64,000 nt of DNA, taken from positions 7,838,001 through 7,902,000 of the forward strand of contig JARFIW010001104.1 in NCBI GenBank assembly GCA_036346225.1. The letters are read 5' to 3'. The position numbers and the translations under genes are program-made. This DNA is from Platerodrilus igneus (taxonomy: Eukaryota; Arthropoda; Insecta; Coleoptera; Lycidae). Every line of letters starts with the position of its first letter. The first letter of the stretch is position 1. The notes under the pieces were generated by a model. It had not been told where the DNA came from, searched no databases, and saw only the letters and a list, made by a program, of their open reading frames with translations. Of the stretch, positions 9,791 to 23,094 are shown piece after piece.

Positions 9791-12405
9791 CCGCCAACCG
9801 TCTGCTTGCTTTCCAGAAATTACAGGCATAACCGTCGCCAATTTCAAGTTAAAAGACCAACGGTTCTCACTTTTCCGTTAACTACAACGTACTAACACTT
9901 AAAATTCGTTCGGAAAACGCTAACCGTCCGTGCGTTCGAGGAAAACTAGCCTCAGCAAACATTAATTCTAGTTACACTCACGCCTCTCAACTCAACCAAA
10001 CATATTTCTTTTCCCTTTCTCTTGTATATCGCTTTGTTTCACTAATGCTTTATTCTTAGGAACCCCCAGTTGGATAACTGCCCTTTCTAATACTAAAACT
10101 GTTACGCGACTGCCTATAGCGTCCAATTAATTTCTCTCCATATTTTCGATCGATACCATCTTTCGTCTTCCTCTATCTACAAGCTACAGAATTGTTTTTG
10201 TTTCCTTGTATGTTATGAAGTCTAACTGATATTTAGGCTTTGCATCCCTGTCTTTCATATGATGTGATAAAGTCCGTTTTTGTTTGTGATATCAATTCGT
10301 GCCTGCACTTCAACGTTCATTTACATTATTAGAAATTACTGATTTTCTTACCTACTACTAACAAGCTCGTGTTTTAAATGCTATATTGAAACGTTTCTTG
10401 TTTACTAAAAATATCGATCCTATGGTAAATAATATGAAAAGCTTTTACATCCTTCTGCACTATCTTAAATTATAATAAAAGCGGTATTTTCATCTTGTTA
10501 CTTTTAACACTTAGTGCCCTACTCTATAAATATTATGTTATGTCCTTACTAAATAAATGCAAAGCTACAACTAAAATCAAATTAACTCTAAATTCTCACT
10601 TTAAGTTGAATAAGCGTTATTTTAATTATATAAAATACCTAATTAACTTTTTCATAGCTCGAGGCTACACACTCTAGCTTGACCTATTACCTACTTATTT
10701 ATTTTTAAGCTACCTATTACACGATTATATATATACATATATATTCTTATGCTCTACCCCCCCCCCGCCTTTTTTATTAATTTAATTATTTTTATATAAT
10801 GTGCAAGTATTTATTTTATGTTACGTGCTTTAGCTACGTTTGGTTGGTTTATAAAACAAAACTGTGTTGATATGCCTCGACTATTTGAAAACTCGTTCTT
10901 CCCAGGGTATCCACCTACTTACCGTGGGTTCAGTGGTAAGTAGATGTGCAATGCACCAACCAAACAGCACTACCTTCTGTTTTTGTACCTTTGATATTTT
11001 ACACTTGTATATGCCAAATTTTTATATAAGATCCACGTAGCCTCGTGCCAAATTAATTAATATTACAAAATTTATGACTTTGACGTTAATACACACAGTA
11101 CTCACTTATTTTACACCTCGTCGTCGGCCTTTTTTGAAAAACTGGCTCAACAATCTCACTCGCCGTATGCGTCTCTACAATGCTGGCACTATCACTATGA
11201 AAGATCTGCTGTCCAGTTTCCAGGTTTCTTTTAATGAATTTTGATGTCCCCAAATCTAAAATAAATATACCCAAATTTAGAATTTTGACTACCTTTCTAT
11301 ATAACTTCCCCTGCGCTAATTTTCCTGATGTTTATTCTTCTTTGCTTGTATTAATCCTCCTGCTACTCCACTGCTTTCCTGTTCCAAATTCCGCTCGTTC
11401 CAAATTCAATGCTTTCCTCCTAAGTCCACTCTTTCCAATTCACTGCTATCCTCTAGTTACCATTCAATACCATTAATCCTCCTAATACCATATCCAAATC
11501 TATTCCATTAATATCGCCTTCAGTTAAATAAATACCATTCAATGCCTTTCTGCCTTTCTCAATCTCGTTCCAATATCCCACTATTTACTACGCCTTTTCC
11601 ACTGTTACTTTAATCCACTCTTACCCGTTTCACTTCGTCGTTGCTATTAATTATTCTTACTCTTGCTTATCCGTACTCTTCTTTATATATTAATCAAACT
11701 CTTAAACTTTCAAATTCATTTATTAATTCTTAAAGTGTTCGAAATATAGCGCAGTTTACAAAAATACGTCTTACTACCAAAAATTATTATAAATCGACTT
11801 TTTGTATATCTTTTCCTTGGTGATTATTACAATTCAAATATGCCTACTCTTTAATACATTTTATACAAATTCCATCCAATAATATCGTCCCAACAAGTTC
11901 GTGTCACTCATACCTTATAATCTTTCTTTTACACTTTCCCTTTTCATATATAAATGTTCAATCATTGGTCCTTATATTGCACAACCCTTCAATCATATTT
12001 GACAATACTTTTACTTAAAATTTTGATATTACATGTTTGTCCAAAGGTTGATTCTATTAAAATAAATGCCGAAATGTTACACATATAAACCTGGATCTGC
12101 GTGGTAAATAGTGTAATTTCTACAGACGCATCCGGTTTCTCGATTAGCAAATGTACGTTCTATGGCTTATTCAACATACAACTCAGTGTAAATCCTTGAA
12201 TACTGTGCTTTATCACGTCATCAAGTCATTGTTTTTTTCGTCTTGGCACTTATCCTTTGACCAATATTTCAAATACTTTAACATTTGTAAAGTACGGCAA
12301 ACATAAATTTCTCAGTTACGGGATCTGATATTTGGCTTTCTTTATTTGGCATACACTACCTTCAACAAAACGACCCTTAGAACCCTTTTAGCCCCTACTA
12401 ACATT
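9791..12405. other. C/T-rich non-coding stretch
   Basis: No coding frame or RNA gene recognised. 11280-11700 is conspicuously pyrimidine-rich on the plus strand, with loose recurrences of ccattcaatacc and ccactctttcc. A C-run lies at about 10750. Probably decayed transposon DNA. Confidence 0.4.
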
Positions 12406-12406
12406 T

Positions 12407-12408
<2 letters not shown>

Positions 12409-12444
<36 letters not shown>
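12409..12444. repeat. (AT)n microsatellite
   Basis: Pure AT dinucleotides. Just to the right, 12485-12545 and 12610-12665 share gcgtcataaat(t)gctc and tctat words, giving a diverged ~125-bp tandem duplication. Confidence 0.9.
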
Positions 12445-12446
<2 letters not shown>

Positions 12447-12929
12447 CTGCGGAATTCAGGGTCTGTTGACTCGAGCACCACCGTTGAGCGTCATAAATTG
12501 CTCTGATGTCTATGCTGAAATAGGCCAGATCGCTAATTCGAGCCCTACTGTTGGATCGACAAAATAATGCAGAGTTCCCCTGAAAACAAGTTGGTAAATT
12601 CGTGCCGCACACTTTGGGCGTCATAAATGCTCCGAAGTCTATCAAGACATATGCTGGATCATCTACCTTCCTGGTCGTCCAAAACTTATCATCTTCAGTG
12701 AAGTTCGCCACGGCTGCTCTGCTACTTATACCTAAAAATATTACCCTATTTTCTACCAACGAAAACTCGACTACCAAACATTCACCACAATTTATTCCAA
12801 CAGAAAAATTCTATACAACAAAAAAATCTTTATCTAATAATTGTTTCACATATACATTAAATTACATTCATTCTCGTTTTACAATAATTCATTTTCAATC
12901 CAATATTTGCGCTACAACTTAACTCATCA

Positions 12930-13640
12930 ATAAACTCAGTAAAGTAACTGGGCTTAACCATACCCTTACTTTAACCTCCAGGTCTAATATGAGCTCATAG
13001 TAAAAACCCTTTTGTACACATGTGCTAATTTTTTCACTGAAATCGCCAATAGACCCTTTTACTTTGTACAAAAATAGATACTGAAAAATTATTTTATAAA
13101 TATAAATCCTCACATAAAAATATGGTCAAAAGTACTCTATAACAGTTCAAAAGTAAACCCTTTTGTCCTTAATATTTCTAAAATTATGCCAATACGGCAC
13201 CAAAATGTCGTAACGCACCAAATACACACAACAGAATAAAGTTTCACAAAAATTGTTACCTTGTAAGCACTACCTCACAAGGATCTGCAACTAAACCATC
13301 GATGACGTTGCCCTCGATTATGACTGCACGTTCAAGAACCAACCTCCAAGTTGAATCATAACCCCCTTGACGGCAATCTGCTATCCAATTCTCTTGTCCA
13401 CCAAATTACGGTACCTCCAAACCTTAGATTTCATCTACAGATCCAACTAGCTTCAGTATATCACAACATCAATCCATTTAACACCCACGATTCCATAGAA
13501 GCATTACTCGAAGCTTGAATGAGCAGTAAAAGAGAGCCTCTCACTGTCAATCAGTGGTTATATAAACATCCTGCCCCCCTGTCTAGTTGTAATTCTTGAA
13601 ACACACCACTACAAACAAAAAGACCTCCTTGGTAAATTTT
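12930..13640 (-). repeat. Old LTR-like dispersed repeat, copy 2
   Basis: Second copy of the family at 8936: tgggcttaaccatacccttactttaac, taatatgagctcatagtaaa, ttttactttgtac, caacctccaagttgaatcat, and tggttatataaac near 13557. The reverse complement contains cattttggtgccgtattgg near 13190, which looks like an LTR end followed by a primer-binding site. The flank 13641-14353 has no recognised feature. Confidence 0.4.
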
Positions 13641-14353
13641 CAAACCTTCAACACGATTCTACAAATCACACGCTTACAAACAACTTTCAACCGTCGGTAA
13701 TTCTGAAAACTTCTCCGATAACGTTCATTATTTCCACTTAAAACTCGCAGCTGTGCACCAGACGTCTTCAAATCTAGGAAATATAACGGATATAACAGAT
13801 ATTCAATTCGACGAAACCCTCGCTTCAACTGACACAAGTTCTACACTCTAAAGCACGCCTCCAAAATACGCATATTTAGGTTGTCTTAGTCTAACACATA
13901 CGAAAATTTTCTATTTCTTTCTTTGTACCCTTTCTATATTTTCTATTCCTACTACCCGTTCGCTGTATCCTTGTCTAACCTGTATTCAATACCTACTTTC
14001 CTTTTTACTCCCTGTTTACAATCACGATTACCTTAACTAGCATTTTTCCTCTCTCAACTATCGTCTATCCCCCTTCTATATATGAGATCCAACAATCTAT
14101 CTCCGTTCCTCCTGTGCAATCTTGTCTATAACCTCGATATATATTCCCTACTCAACACGTTTCAAACGATGTCTATACACCCATGCTGCATCTCACTGGT
14201 ACCTTTAAACTTTAATCTTTTTTTGTCCCACAGTTTCTTACAAAGTCAAACGAACCCTTAACATATGATACCTATTATCCCACTCAAATGCATGCTAGAA
14301 ATAACCTGTCTATATCTTATATCGATTCCTGCCTATTCCACCTGTCACTACCT

Positions 14354-16182
14354 TGAAGCCTTTTTAAATTCCGATTTAGTTTAACGAGAAATTCCGATAA
14401 TTAGAAATGGAGCCCACGGCAAATTAAGATGGAAGGTGGCTCTAAGTTGAGGAAATCTCAAAGGCAAAGCGGCTAGTCGAACTATATGCTCTGGGTAGAG
14501 AATGAGCTGTGGGTCGGGGTGTAATTGCAACCACTAACAATAAAAATAAGGCGCCACCGTATTTTTTTATACTGAGAAGACCTAATACAAGTCCCTTGTA
14601 CAAGGCAAATGCGGAAACCTTTTTTCTATAACCGCTATATAATTTTTAAAGACCTCCTAATCTTTAAAGTATCTTACCTTATGGCTCGACCTTGACCTTA
14701 GCAATCCTCCATTGCACCTGTGAACAAATTAAACAAAGAAAAGCACTGTTTGTGCATTCAAACTCAAAAATAATTAAATACAATCAGAATCGATTTTCAT
14801 TCCTCTTAAATAAAAGATAGTCTTTAGTCCGAAAATAAGAATCTATTCTTTTTGGTATCCAATAAAGTAATTTTTTACAAAAAAATATGTCTTCCTTTAT
14901 AAGGTAATTTAAATTAGGAAGAGTTAATTACAATGGTACTGAATATATCCGTACCAATTACTATTTAATGAGGTTTATATAACAAATTAACAAAGCATAA
15001 AATTGCTTATTTATAGAAAGAGTTAATTATGGTAAATTTACCTTAATTTCACAGTAAATAATTACAGATAATTGTTCATAAAATATCAAATGTAGAAATT
15101 TAATTTCTAAAGGTTCAAAATTATGAGAATTTACTTTATCTAATTAGTAGTGACATCTTCTGATGTTTCATTGAGTTAATAAAAGAATTTGTAGGAACAA
15201 ATTACAGATTCATATCGTATGACTACGAAAATATAATTCAAAGTTAACACAAGTCAGTTAAAATAAATTTTATCTCGTTACTACGTCGACAGTTCAAACA
15301 ACATACGAACATAATTTTTTGTACATACCAGAACTCCAAATTGCACCTAAATACTTGCTTGAAAGCTGACGTATGTATTAACAACGGAAAATTCCATTCC
15401 AAACAAACAGCTGCGCTGCATACTGAAAAACACGTCACTTGGCTTCCATTATCTGCGTTTCAATTTACAGATGTTCCAGGCGTAATTCACACCACAAGAA
15501 AGCAAATGTTGTTTGTAATTAACTTGAATAAATTATATATGTGATTCCATATTATATACAAGAATAGAATTGTTTTCATTTAATTTTCGCATGAATACTA
15601 TTCAGAAAAGTTGCATATTTATAATTTACGTTGCAATATATTTTAAAATAAATTATTCCCAAAGTTACACTGAAAATTTCAATCAATATTGTTATAGAAA
15701 CAAATTCACTTACTGTTCCTAATGGTCTTTTAACAAAAACTTCATCGTTCTTCACGACTGGTTTCAACAAAAAAATGGACCATCCAAAACAATTTTTGAA
15801 GATGGCTTGTACGTGCAATCTTCCATCGTGCACGCTTCCAACACCAAAAATCAATCACGGACATCGCTCCTAAGAACAACTATCGACCTGCTTGAACCCC
15901 AGCTGTGTTAGAAGTGCCGGCCGAGCTTGTTGCCGCCTGGTAACAGCGATACCTTGCGGTTCCTGAGTAGAGGGGGCTTTAAGAAGGATACCAAACAAAA
16001 GCTTTTATATTGTCTCCGTAGAATTTAACTTTTAACATGAACTAAATACTAGTTCTTTATTGGACAATAGATGTTATTAAATTAAGTGGATTGGATAACA
16101 TTATAATGTATTATATTATTTAATATTTAATAAAAGGATTGATTATACAGATATATATTAGGTGGAAAATAAAATTGCTACA
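14354..16182 (-). repeat. Element A 3' LTR (full, ~1.83 kb)
   Basis: Begins tgaagcc at 14354 (tgtagcc in the other copies) and ends ttgctaca at 16182, the TG...CA termini of an LTR read on either strand. It carries the minus-strand open frame at 15576-15854 that is present in all four LTRs. Relative to the 5' LTR it lacks a ~22-bp stretch with gaggtctgtcc and gacctgttc near 15240. Confidence 0.85.
15576..15854 (-). other. Conserved open frame inside the LTR, with splice-donor motif
   Basis: A 92-codon frame (FGVGSVHDGRLHVQAIFKNC then LLKPVVKNDEVFVKRPLGT...) recurs in all four LTRs of elements A and A' (21073-21351 minus, 43948-44193 plus, 49487-49756 plus). The substitutions are mostly conservative (HVQ/LVE, KN/IN, SIF/SIC). 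Right after ...PLGT every copy has a consensus splice donor, aca|gtaagtgaa. I do not recognise the peptide. It could be a captured host exon or an LTR-encoded leader exon. Confidence 0.45.
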
Positions 16183-16748
16183 CTGCTTCTTTCTAAGAGA
16201 AAAATTCTGGAATAAATGCGAAGAATTTTTTGAATTTATTGTTACATATTCACAACTTATTATTATTAATTTTACAAAATAAAACAAAATTACCACTTAA
16301 GATACAACATATTTGAAAATGAGTGACGAGTAACTACGCGTACTATACGCCACAAGGGGACAAATTCAGGAAGTCTTAATCGGTAGGGTGTCATTATCGT
16401 TTAATCATATTCGGGGTTATTATATCACTCATTTATACTCGAAACTTAAACAACAAAATATATAATACTGCCGTATTATGATTCCTTAATGAAAATATCA
16501 AATTATCATGACAAACATATTTTACTATATTAACCGTAATTTACATATTTACAAAAGAAGAAAAGGACTCTCACTACTTTTGAGATCCACTCCAAACATA
16601 ACTTCAAAACAGCAAACATGTCTTGAAATCACTAACGTTCAACAATCTACTGCATGTATATGCAACCAAAATGTAGAAATATCTCTTTCCCAGAAGAGAC
16701 AAGTAAAACGTCACCACGTCTTACTTCTCACAAATCTCACTCACGCAT

Positions 16749-16870
16749 GAATGAACAAAATAGAACATTGCTATCTCACGCAATATCCATAATCAAACAT
16801 AGAAAACATTGCTATCTCACGCAATATTCATAATTAAACATAGAACATTGTCAGCTTACACAATATTCAA
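16749..16870 (-). repeat. ~52-bp tandem repeat, 3 units, in element A
   Basis: Units reading acattgctatctcacgcaat + attcataat(t/c)aaacata occur three times, the last one diverged. Element A' has four units at about 48470-48605. The repeat lies between the integrase ORF and the 3' LTR. Confidence 0.75.
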
Positions 16871-17340
16871 ACTAAACATAACTATCATAGTTACTAACAA
16901 TATTGACCTCCAACCAATATTTAATATGGACTCAAACTACTGGATTCCCAATATAATTATCAAACACTTTAATCTTAAATCCGAAAGAAAATAATGACCA
17001 ACTATATACAACTTTATTTATCAAACACTTTAATCATAAAGATACCTAAACATTCCTTTATAACCTTGAACTAAAGAATCATACGACAAATGAAATCATT
17101 TGACAAACGGAAACATGTAACTTTTTATCTTGACTCAAATGAATAACTTGCAACTAACAATATCAGCACAGTCTAGTATCAACCTTACTGCACTACAAAA
17201 ATTCTTTTTATACTTCTTATCCAACATCTAAAATTTTTAGACTACCAAACAGTATTCCAATACAATATTTAAATCCTTTACTAAAAGATAAGACAGAAAT
17301 AATTCCTACAATCAACCATTAAATATATCAACAACACTAA

Positions 17341-18616
17341 TTAATGTTCAGAAACGTTCTCATTTTCAATATCACCACTGAACTCTGAATAAGGTTTTAA
17401 GTCCTTAACATGCCATCTGCCTGCCCTTGAACCATTTTCATTAATCAATTCATAAATTAAATTCGAAACCTTCTTTTTAACAATACTCAAAACATATTTT
17501 GGCGCTAGCTTAGCTGTAAACTTATCACTTGCTTTCGAAAGAACTTTATTTGACCTCCAAACTTTGTCACCTACTTCGAAAGAAATGTTACGTCTCCTTA
17601 AATTATATGAATTACTAGACTGCATGTAAGCTAAATGTAACCTTTTCTGTACGTCTATAAAAATATCAAATAGTCCTTGATGATCTGACACATACGAAGG
17701 TCTATCACTAGAAATAAAATCAATATCAACTGAGGGTTCCACATCAAGACCATAAAATTTTCCAGACACAGGAACATGTCTACCAAAAACTAAGAAATTT
17801 GGCGAATAACCAGTGGCATGATGTTTTGCAGAATTAATCGCATACTGAATTTGGGGTAACTCTATGTCCCAAGTATCATGTTCTTTAATATACGAACGTA
17901 TAGCTGTTCCGACTGTTCTATTTATCCTCTCTACAAAATTACATTGGGGAGAGTAAACTGCATTAAACCAAATTTTTTGAACGTCATATCTTTTACATAC
18001 TGCCTTGAAATTTCTACCACTAAATTGTGAGCCATTGTCACAAATAATATATTTGGGAACGCCATATACTCAAAAAACCTTTTTCCTCCAATACACGTTC
18101 TATTATATGCGCTTTTGCACTACGTAACGGAAACATTAACGTGAATTTTGAGAACCAATCACCAATAACTAATAACCATTTGTGTCCAACCTTGGACCGT
18201 GGAAATGGGCCCATGAGGTCTATAGCGATAATCTGAAAGGGGAACTTCACTTCTTTTTCCTTTCCCATTAAACCAAGGGGTCCTCTATTCGATGCCTTCT
18301 GTGCACCACACGTTAAACAATTTTTACAAAATTTCAACACATCATTACGCATTTTTGGCCAATAAAAACTCTCTTGTATGCGTGCCAATGTTTTAAAAAA
18401 ACCAAAATGTCCGGCCACTGAAGGGTCATGATTTATCCGAATAACCTCTTCCTTCTGTGATCTAGGGACTAAATATTTCCATTCCCTTACATTCGACGAG
18501 AGTGGTAAATTTGATGAAAGAAATTTAAATACATAATTATCTTCTACCTTCCATTGTGGGTAATCATCAGGTAAAGCTAAAATTTTTTCGAAGAGACACA
18601 TACCAAGGATCCACAT
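17341..18616 (-). pseudogene. Element A integrase (frameshifted)
   Basis: Ty3/gypsy integrase, which inserts the cDNA copy into host DNA. From 18616 leftward it has an HHCC zinc-binding region (INHDPSVAGHFG ... CKNCLTCGAQ), then the first catalytic Asp in AIDLMGPFPRS. After a break near 18075 (A/T homopolymers) come the second Asp (CDNGSQF), the catalytic Glu block (FVERINRT), and a C-terminal part 17341-17769 with YNLRRRNISF, GDKVW and a terminal GRWHVKDLKPY block. The last 142 codons are uninterrupted, ending at a stop at 17341. The break is an indel relative to A', so the ORF may be intact in the real genome. Confidence 0.85.
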
Positions 18617-18886
18617 TATCTAACTTGATCTCACCTAAATTATCTACATGACTTCAAACATTAAACCAATGAACTTCAAACTTTAAGAACACCTTCTCTT
18701 TTAAATTCGCAGACAATGACAATTTTAAACATAATAAATTTATAATTTAGATTACTCTCAACCTTCCATCTAGGATAACAATAAATCAATGTTCTAGTAC
18801 ACTCTTACACTACTCATAATCAAACTGTCAAGATAGACAAAAGTACTTCACAACGCATAAACTTGCTAGGGTGACAAACTCCTCTG

Positions 18887-19095
18887 TGAGTCTCACCTAG
18901 ACTTATAAACAAAAAATTATAACCTCATCACCAATCTCAAAAATAGTGATGCCAAAATTGCTAGAGTGACAACTTACCTCGAGTCTCGTTTAGACTAATG
19001 TAATGCTGAGCGACCGACTTTTCCTAAGTCTCGTCTAGACTGACATACTGCTAATCCGACCAACCACGACGACAAGTTTCACTTAGACTTACAAC
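18887..19095 (-). repeat. Four spaced near-palindromes in element A
   Basis: gagtctcacctagactta (18888), gagtctcgtttagacta (18981), aagtctcgtctagactga (19026) and gtttcacttagactta (19077) are variants of agtctcgtctagact, with the ends agtct/agact inverted. A' keeps the same four (46194-46390). The spacing is 45-95 bp. This resembles an array of protein-binding sites, as in the leader of Drosophila gypsy, but that role is only an inference. Confidence 0.55.
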
Positions 19096-19396
19096 CAATT
19101 AACATACTGCGTTGCAATGCGGATATAAATAAATCAAAAATTGCTATCAAAATAAATTATATCAAAACAAAACGTGCCTATGCACAAGAGCAATCTTGAA
19201 ACGGTTTACCGACAGTAAAAACCAGTGTACCAAATTATAAACATCTATCATCTCTACTATAAAAAATTTGTCAAACAACTATTGTAGCTAATACAAATGG
19301 AAGAAAAACCTAAATACAAATCACTATTATCAACTACACTGTGAATTATTATTCACTGAAATACTACAAGCTGCGACTAAAAGAACAATAATATTC

Positions 19397-19651
19397 CTAT
19401 CGAACAATTTTACCATGTAAGAAAGCTTCTTTTAATTTCTTACACAACTTTATTAATGTTGACATACTATTAATTTCCGTTAGAGCTAATTGACAAATAA
19501 AATCAGGTAATGTTGTTTCTTTGGCTAATAATCGGCCTAACATTTTCCTCTTATCCTGCATCGGTCTGCTGCTAACAACTCCACGAATTCTCAATTCATA
19601 ATCCAACTCATCTTTATGCAAATAAACTACTTGATACGTCTCAGCCATCAT
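19397..19651 (-). CDS. Element A short gag-like ORF (84 aa)
   Basis: MMAETYQVVYLHKDELDYEL... followed by LRIRGVV and DKRKMLGRLLAKET. The pattern (L-x-x-x-E-L-x-Y-E-L-x-x-R, then R-x-x-L-x-x-L-L-x-x-E-T) matches the N-terminus of element C's gag at 30176-30424, so it is a gag N-terminal domain. It stops at HGKIVR with no capsid or zinc-knuckle part. In A' the same ORF (45655 on) is shifted by single-base indels. The 84-aa product is complete in this copy; whether it works without the rest of gag is unknown. Confidence 0.6.
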   Translation of the reverse strand: MMAETYQVVYLHKDELDYELRIRGVVSSRPMQDKRKMLGRLLAKETTLPDFICQLALTEINSMSTLIKLCKKLKEAFLHGKIVR

Positions 19652-19810
19652 GGGATAGACTAACTAACTAATTACAAATTAAACTCAATTAAACAACAAC
19701 ATCAATAGACTAAACCAATCTGAGGGTAAATGAGTTACGAATCACAAGTGTAAACAACCAAAGTCAATCGAAGCCTATACTTTATGTGCTTATACAATTG
19801 GTACAGCAAT

Positions 19811-19832
19811 CGAAGCCTACACGCTGGGCGCT
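19811..19832 (-). promoter_or_regulatory. Element A primer-binding site region
   Basis: Three bases inside the 5' LTR, the minus strand reads agcgcccagcgtgtaggc, resembling the tggcgcccaacgtgg sites complementary to insect tRNA-Lys, but with TAG in place of TGG. A' has the same change at 45474. Confidence 0.6.
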
Positions 19833-19835
19833 ATT

Positions 19836-21462
19836 TGTAGCCTTTTTAAATTCCGATTTAGTTTAACGAGAAATTCCGATAATTAGAAATGGAGCCCACG
19901 CAAATTAAGATGGAAGGTGGCTCTAAGTTGAGGAAATCTCAAAGGCAAAGCGGCTAGTGGAACTATATGCTCTGGGTAGAGAATGAGCTGTGGGTCGGGG
20001 TGTAATTGCAACCACTAACAATAAAAATAAGGCGCCACCGTATTTTTTTATACTGAGAAGACCTAATACAAGTCCCTTGTACAAGGCAAATGCGGAAACC
20101 TTTTTCTATAACCGCTATATAATTTTAAAGACCTCCTAATCTTTAAAGTATCTTACCTTATGGCTCGACCTTGACCTTAGCAATCCTCCATTGCACCTGT
20201 GAACAAATTAAACAAAGAAAAGCACTGTTTGTGCATTCAAACTCAAAAATAATTAAATACAATCAGAATCGATTTTCATTCCTCTTAAATAAAAGATAGT
20301 CTTTAGTCCGAAAATAAGAATCTATTCTTTTTGGTATCCAATAAAGTAATTTTTTACAAAAAAATATGTCTTCCTTTATAAGGTAATTTAAATTAGGAAG
20401 AGTTAATTACAATGGTACTGAATATATCCGTACCAATTACTATTTAATGAGGTTTATATAACAAATTGACAAAGCATAAAATTGCTTATTTATAGAAAGA
20501 GTTAATTATGGTAAATTTACCTTAATTTCACAGTAAATAATTACAGATAATTGTTCATAAAATATCAAATGTAGAAATTTAATTTCTAAAGGTTCAAAAT
20601 TATGAGAATTTACTTTATCTAATTAGTAGTGACATCTTCTGATGTTTCATTGAGTTAATAAAAGAATTTGTAGGAACAAATTACAGATTCATATCGTATG
20701 ACTACGAAAAATATAATTGAGGTCTGTCCTTGACCTGTTCAAAGTTAACACAAGTCAGTTAAAATAAAATTTATCTCGTTACTACGTCGACAGTTCAAAC
20801 AACATACGAACATAATTTTTGTACATACCAGAACTCCAAATTGCACCTAAATACTTGCTTGAAAGCTGACGTATGTATTAACAACGGAAAATTCCATTCC
20901 AAACAAACAGCTGCGCTGCATACTGAAAAACACGTCACTTGGCTTCCATTATCTGCGTTTCAATTTACAGATGTTCCAGGCGTAATTCACACCACAAGAA
21001 AGCAAATGTTGTTTGTAATTAACTTGAATAAATTAAATATTGATTCCATATTATACAAGAATAGAATTGTTTTCATTTAATTTTCGCATGAATACTATTC
21101 AGAAAAGTTGCATATTTATAATTTACGTTGCAATATATTTTAAAATAAATTATTCCCAAAGTTACACTGAAAATTTCAATCAATATTGTTATAGAAACAA
21201 ATTCACTTACTGTTCCTAATGGTCTTTTAACAAAAACTTCATCGTTCTTCACGACTGGTTTCAACAAAAAAATGGACCATCCAAAACAATTTTTGAAGAT
21301 GGCTTGTACGTGCAATCTTCCATCGTGCACGCTTCCAACACCAAAAATCAATCACGGACATCGCTCCTAAGAACAACTATCGACCTGCTTGAACCCCAGC
21401 TGTGTTAGAAGTGCCGGCCGAGCTTGTTGCCGCCTGGTAACAGCGATACCTTGCGGTTCCTG
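19836..21462 (-). repeat. Element A 5' LTR (outer end truncated)
   Basis: Matches 14354-16182 from tgtagcc up to gcggttcctg at 21462, where repeat B begins abruptly. About 230 bp of the outer (U3) end is missing. It includes the LTR open frame at 21073-21351. Confidence 0.85.
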
Positions 21463-22692
21463 TATAAATGATAATCGCCATGGCTTTTTTACTTTCTTTC
21501 TTCAAACAGTGTAAGAATGAATGGATTTTTGAGGAGTTAGTTTGATATCAAACGAAAGACACAGCTGTGTTATGTCTACATGATTGTTCAATGTTTCATG
21601 AGCCATGAATGTATGGAGGTAAATGGTGTACTTTTGAATAATGTGAATGTAAAATCATTACCGCTTGCCAACTATGCTTTTTTATTATCGAAAATTGAGG
21701 TAAACTGGCAAAATATGTTAAATAAAGCGAGTCAGGTGTTGATTAAAATGGATCTGCTGATAAATGTACCAAAACTAAGGTACTTGTTTTTAATAGGAAT
21801 GAAAAGACTGTGGAAGAACTAAATGATTTTGTGTATCTGGAAAAGAATTTTAAAAGGAACGGATAGGGAATCTGAAAGCAAGGTGAATTCTGATTGACTT
21901 GCAAAATATTTTAGTAAAATAAGTGAGTTGTTGAATAAAATGGATGTGCTGATCAATGTATCAAAAGCTAAAGTACTTATTTTTGATAGGAATGTAGAGA
22001 CTGTGGAAGAAGTTTATGATTTTATTTATATTGGAAAGGGGTTTAGAAGGGACGCATGAGAAAATTGAAAGCATGGTAAATTCCTTCCATATGGTAATAG
22101 GAAATATGTGGTTTCTTGTCACCAATGAAGAGGTGTCAAAAGTAGCAAAAATGGCAGACAGGAGGAAGTTAATTATGACATTATAGTATGGATGTGAAAC
22201 GAGTTAGTCAGGGCAGGTACAAGACCCGAATAAATGCAGTCAACATGAAAGTTTCCAAAAGAGTATATGGTAGGCCTAAGAGAGATATGATTAAAAAATG
22301 GGCAATGAATTCTTGTGGTTTGAAAATAAAATTAACAGGGATCAGTACGATAAAAACATGTGACGATCTGGTCACGTAGAAAAACGAGTGATGAACGTTT
22401 AGTGAAGAAAGTATACAAAGAATGGGTGAGTGGTTCGAGAAGAAGACATAGGCCACGAAACACGTAGCTAGACGCGAAGGATAAAAGTATGAAAAAAGAG
22501 AAACGACGGATTCATAAATATTAACATGCCAAAAGAAATAGCTTAAAACAGGAAGGTAGGGAAGCAGATTGTTTATGGAGTAAGAAGGTTTTACAAAATA
22601 AATTAAAAATTAATATTTAAAAAACAAATGTTTCACAAGGCCTGCCTACCCTTTTTAGAGAATGGTGTGTGGGTATGTATGCATGTGCGTAG
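21463..22692 (+). repeat. Repeat B copy 1: non-LTR RT-derived unit
   Basis: About 1.23 kb, ~90% identical by eye to 39688-40926, with the same two ends (tataaatgataatc... and ...tatgcatgtgcgta). It carries debris of the end of a reverse transcriptase ORF: VYDF-type strand, YGCET (22187 region), then a WFGHVERM-like segment (gtcacgtagaaa) with RLVKKV and SRRRHRPRNT. The frame is broken repeatedly. An internal 193-bp direct duplication (21708-21900 and 21901-22086) repeats the NKASQVLIKMDLLINV block. Confidence 0.75.
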
Positions 22693-23094
22693 ATATTTTG
22701 AATCTACCCCCAACAATCGTACACCATTAAAATACCAACTAACATAGGTTTGTTGACTAGAGAAAACCAAGGCCTATGACTCGACAGGAGTTGGTCTGGT
22801 TTTAAGACACCCGGAAAATTCTAGATCAAAATATTTGCTTGGGTATCTAAAAAGGCTTAGAAATAGGGTTAAATCTGAAAGTGCAACAAATCTTAAAAGG
22901 ATTGTCACTCTGCAGAGGTTGGTCAAATTAAAAAAATTCAAAATGTTTAATATTTCCCAGGAAATTTTGGATTAAATGTATGTTTTAGCTGTCTCAGAAA
23001 GTCCATGGTAAACCTCAAATGTAAAAGTGGGCTAGTTCTTTTAATCGCCTTCTACTCATTGGTATGTGTTGTAGCACTATTTGTTTGTAGACAT
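22693..23094. other. No feature recognised
   Basis: AT-rich linker between repeat B and a LINE C-terminal remnant. Nothing matched elsewhere in the window. Confidence 0.4.

Larger units (their letters stand above)
14354..21462 (-). mobile_element. Element A: internally deleted Ty3/gypsy retrotransposon
   Basis: LTR retrotransposon on the minus strand: 5' LTR at right (19836-21462, its outer part missing), gag-like ORF, about 0.8 kb non-coding, integrase, then 3' LTR at left (14354-16182). Protease, reverse transcriptase and RNase H are absent. The plus-strand copy A' (43612-50130) has exactly the same content, so the deletion predates both insertions. Within A the two LTRs are nearly identical, more alike than A is to A'. 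This argues for separate insertions of an already defective family rather than one inverted duplication. Confidence 0.85.

Noticed and set aside
12406..12777. 123-codon minus-strand frame
   Set aside because: Its end is translated (AT)n and the rest covers a diverged tandem duplication; no domain seen.
15341..15544. Second LTR open frame on the opposite strand (HLNTCLKADVCINNG...), also at 20841, 44283 and 49679
   Set aside because: It recurs only because the LTR recurs. It overlaps frames on the other strand, has no splice or start context, and is shorter in A' copies. Noted but not called.
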